A stretch of DNA of 64,000 bases from Thiohalocapsa sp963698775. GTDB lineage: Bacteria > Pseudomonadota > Gammaproteobacteria > Chromatiales > Chromatiaceae. Each line of letters begins with the position of its first letter. Positions within the stretch are counted from its first letter, which is position 1. Shown here piece by piece: positions 62,052 to 64,000 of the stretch. The translations under genes and the position numbers were made by a program. Where the stretch lies: assembly GCA_963698775.1 (NCBI GenBank), contig CAVOSE010000009.1:204788-268787 (forward strand), written 5' to 3'. The notes below the pieces were generated by a model. That model ran no database searches. It saw nothing but the letters and a program-made list of their open reading frames with translations, and was not told where the DNA came from.

Positions 62052-62479
62052 TGGCCGGTTGCTGCCCAACTGGAATGGGCGTGTTCAGCGGGGTGTAAAA
62101 TTTCCTGACACCCGAGAACCGGCTCGGGCGGATTTGTGGTCTGAGGCGGGAGTGGCCGATCAGGTGCCTCTTATCTCCGCGTGTACTTATTTTCTCGGGG
62201 CCGGCACGAAGCGCCGTTTACCGGGGCTGCTCCGGCGACCTGCCTACGCTCGTTTCTGCCGCTGAAGGTGGGGCTTCCGGGAGGCTGCGCCGCACGCGGT
62301 ACCGGCACCGGCGAGGTAGGCGCAGTACAGGCGAAGCTGAGGTATGGTGAGCAAGCCAAGAGGTCTGCTGGTGAACTCCGGCAGACAAGAACCCACCTTT
62401 ACGAAAGTCAAGATCCATTTGGCCCTTCCCCTCAACCTAGCTCCGTACAGAGCTTGTAAATCGGACATTACCACACCCC

Positions 62480-63052
62480 ATGACTACAAGGCTCGCGCAG
62501 ACGCATGCGATCAAAGGTTCTCGGGAATTTGAGCTTGTCGATGACGAGGTTCGGTACATCATCAAGTCGCCGCTCAGAACGGAGTCTTTGAGCGTCGTTT
62601 TGAACGTCTTGGACCCTGAGCCTCTGATATCGGGTTCGACGCTTTCGTTTGTCAGCCAGGTGAACAGAGAGCCACTGGTTGAGTTGTTTCTCGATGAGCC
62701 GGACCGGGAGACCTTTAATCAGTTCGTGAGCACGATGCGGCGACGGATTATCGAGGAGGATTTCGGCCGGCCTCGCGTCCCGGATAAAGGCGTCGATGTC
62801 AACGTCGACGGAGTCACTGAATCGATTGATATGCTGCGGAGATACGTGGACCCGCAGGAGATCGAGGCCTTGCTTGCTGCCTTGGAGGAACTAAAGCAGA
62901 CGCCGGATATCCCGCACTGCCTGCAACGCGTCGCGGAAGCATTCAATGAGCTCGGTATTGCGCAAGGCCAGGTGCTACTCTATGCGCCTTACATCAATTT
63001 CCTGTTGTCAGGGGCCGGTGCAGAGAGTGACCGCGCAGACACCGAGAAGTAG
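62480..63052 (+). CDS. Hypothetical protein next to glutaredoxin gene
   Basis: A 190-residue, acidic, soluble protein (MTTRLAQTHAIKGSREFELV, VLNVLDPEPLISGSTLSFVS). It continues with a helical C-terminal part (YVDPQEIEALLAALEELKQT and HCLQRVAEAFNELGIAQGQV). No signal peptide, span or known motif is evident. The glutaredoxin gene follows 53 bases later on the same strand, so a shared function is possible but unproven. Confidence 0.75.
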   Translation: MTTRLAQTHAIKGSREFELVDDEVRYIIKSPLRTESLSVVLNVLDPEPLISGSTLSFVSQVNREPLVELFLDEPDRETFNQFVSTMRRRIIEEDFGRPRVPDKGVDVNVDGVTESIDMLRRYVDPQEIEALLAALEELKQTPDIPHCLQRVAEAFNELGIAQGQVLLYAPYINFLLSGAGAESDRADTEK

Positions 63053-63105
63053 TCAGATCGACATCTCCTTTCGCGACACGATCGCTTCTCTAATTCGAGA
63101 TCAGA

Positions 63106-63375
63106 ATGACTGCAAAAGTAGAGATTTACGGCACAAGCAACTGCCGGAAATGCGTTGACGTTCGGGCGCTGTTGGACCGATACAGCATCGAATATGTCGA
63201 CCATCTGATCGATTTGATGCCGCTTGAGAAAGACGAGATGTTCCGGCGCTGCGGGCTCAAGTATTACCCCCAGATATTCATTAACGATGAACATATCGGG
63301 GGAGAAGAGGAGTTGATGATGCTGGAGGCCGACGGGCGGTTGCGGAAGCTACTGGGTTCGCGAGAGCAGTCTTAA
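63106..63375 (+). CDS. Glutaredoxin
   Basis: An 89-residue glutaredoxin: beta strand KVEIYGTSNCRKC with the active site CRKC at 13-16, then a helix, the cis-Pro segment YYPQIFIND and HIGGEEELMMLEADGRL, whose GG helps bind glutathione. The second residue of the motif is Arg rather than Pro, so it is an unusual dithiol variant. It reduces disulfides with glutathione. Confidence 0.9.
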   Translation: MTAKVEIYGTSNCRKCVDVRALLDRYSIEYVDHLIDLMPLEKDEMFRRCGLKYYPQIFINDEHIGGEEELMMLEADGRLRKLLGSREQS

Positions 63376-63528
63376 TCCCGGATTCGAGACTGACGTCCGC
63401 GAGAGGGGTATGAAGTTTCCTGACACCCCCCGCGGTTCGTGGGGGTGTCCGCTTCGGGTCGGCAGGGAACAGTCACCGCCCAAAGCCCCAGTGTTTAGTG
63501 GGTCGAGAGCCGACTCGGACTTGCTGAC

Positions 63529-63927
63529 CTATCCAGGTGGTCCTTGCTCGAATTCGATCACGCCTTCGGGCATCACTTCCCAGGCCGCTCGAGAGCCAAC
63601 GAAGATGTGCATTCCTATCTCAATCTTTGGATCACCGTTCACACATCCCAAAGTAATCCCATGGATGGCATCCTTGTAAATGCCACAGAGCGTGGAGCCA
63701 CATAGGCTACAAAACTGAAGACCAAATCCATCGTGAGTCTCATAGGTAGTCAACAGGTCTTCGCCAGCTATCCACTCGAATGTGCCTGGTGCAACTTCTG
63801 CATATGCCGATGCTTGGGAGCTGAATGCTTTGCGACACCGCGAGCAATGACAGGATCGGGCATCATGGAGCTTACCGTTGACTCTGTAACTGATTTTTCC
63901 GCAAAAACATTCGCCCGTGATAGCCAT
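63529..63927 (-). CDS. GFA family protein (glutathione-dependent formaldehyde-activating/CENP-V)
   Basis: A 132-residue zinc protein of the GFA/CENP-V fold. CFCGKISYRVNG and CHCSRCRKAFSSQASAY give the CxC and CxxC metal ligands, and FCSLCGSTLCGIYK carries the second site. Gfa in Paracoccus helps form S-hydroxymethylglutathione, but most homologs have no proven reaction. The gene starts at ATG 63927. Nothing is recognised between it and the window end. Confidence 0.87.
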   Translation of the reverse strand: MAITGECFCGKISYRVNGKLHDARSCHCSRCRKAFSSQASAYAEVAPGTFEWIAGEDLLTTYETHDGFGLQFCSLCGSTLCGIYKDAIHGITLGCVNGDPKIEIGMHIFVGSRAAWEVMPEGVIEFEQGPPG

Positions 63928-64000
63928 CGCATGTCCCTTAGGTAGAGTGCCGATACCGTCTGATTCCCCACTGGCCGGCTAACTTCCGCTTCGGGTCGGT

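Overview
The window is GC-rich, densely coded DNA from a free-living diazotrophic gammaproteobacterium. The best guess is a purple sulfur bacterium (Chromatiaceae) or a close relative. Grounds: a NifL/NifA pair, an Rnf complex driven by a sigma54/NifA promoter, NifB/NifQ/DraG, a Shethna-type FeSII protein, an SQR-like flavoprotein, AmmeMemoRadiSam genes and the rpsF-rpsR-rplI/dnaB/radA order. No photosynthesis or dsr/sox genes lie inside the window, so the lineage is inferred from gene content and style only.

Layout. 0-3 kb: end of a surface-polysaccharide cluster (GDP-fucose synthase fragment, rfbC, rfbA, rfbB). 3-9 kb: relA, a DUF1015 protein, an orphan amino-acid binding protein, a DUF2782 protein and an unknown gene. 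9-15 kb: YbbP/YbbA-type exporter, divergent tesA, SQR-like flavoprotein, lipoprotein. 15-21 kb: rpsF-rpsR-rplI behind a clear sigma70 promoter, dnaB interrupted by a LAGLIDADG intein, radA with a frameshift. 21-26.5 kb: CorB-like protein, divergent amrAB/amrS, rdgC. 26.7-29.2 kb: two nucleotide-sugar genes.

29.4-44.6 kb is the nitrogen-fixation accessory region. rnfABCDGEH runs left from a textbook sigma54 promoter with two upstream NifA sites. nifL-nifA run right. nifB has its own NifA site and sigma54 promoter and is followed by a ferredoxin, a flavodiiron protein, a [2Fe-2S] ferredoxin, FeSII, nifQ and draG. Together these supply low-potential electrons (Rnf, ferredoxins), start FeMo-co synthesis (NifB, NifQ), and handle oxygen and switch-off (flavodiiron protein, FeSII, DraG). 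The structural nifHDK genes and draT are not in the window.

45-56 kb holds a periplasmic beta-carbonic anhydrase, an MscS channel with a cyclic-nucleotide domain, a uracil-DNA glycosylase-like gene, two cytochrome P460 genes divergent from an AraC regulator, a Na+/H+ antiporter, and a PRPP-synthetase/AMP-phosphorylase-like pair. 56-64 kb is a decayed accessory region: fragments of IS91, IS630, IS3, a DUF6399-like transposase and a RAYT gene, one toxin-antitoxin pair, a small tyrosine recombinase beside a near-palindrome, dispersed intergenic repeats, a glutaredoxin pair and a GFA-family gene.

Two conserved genes (radA, rnfA) carry single-base +1 frameshifts in otherwise intact frames, which suggests sequence errors, although real mutations are possible.
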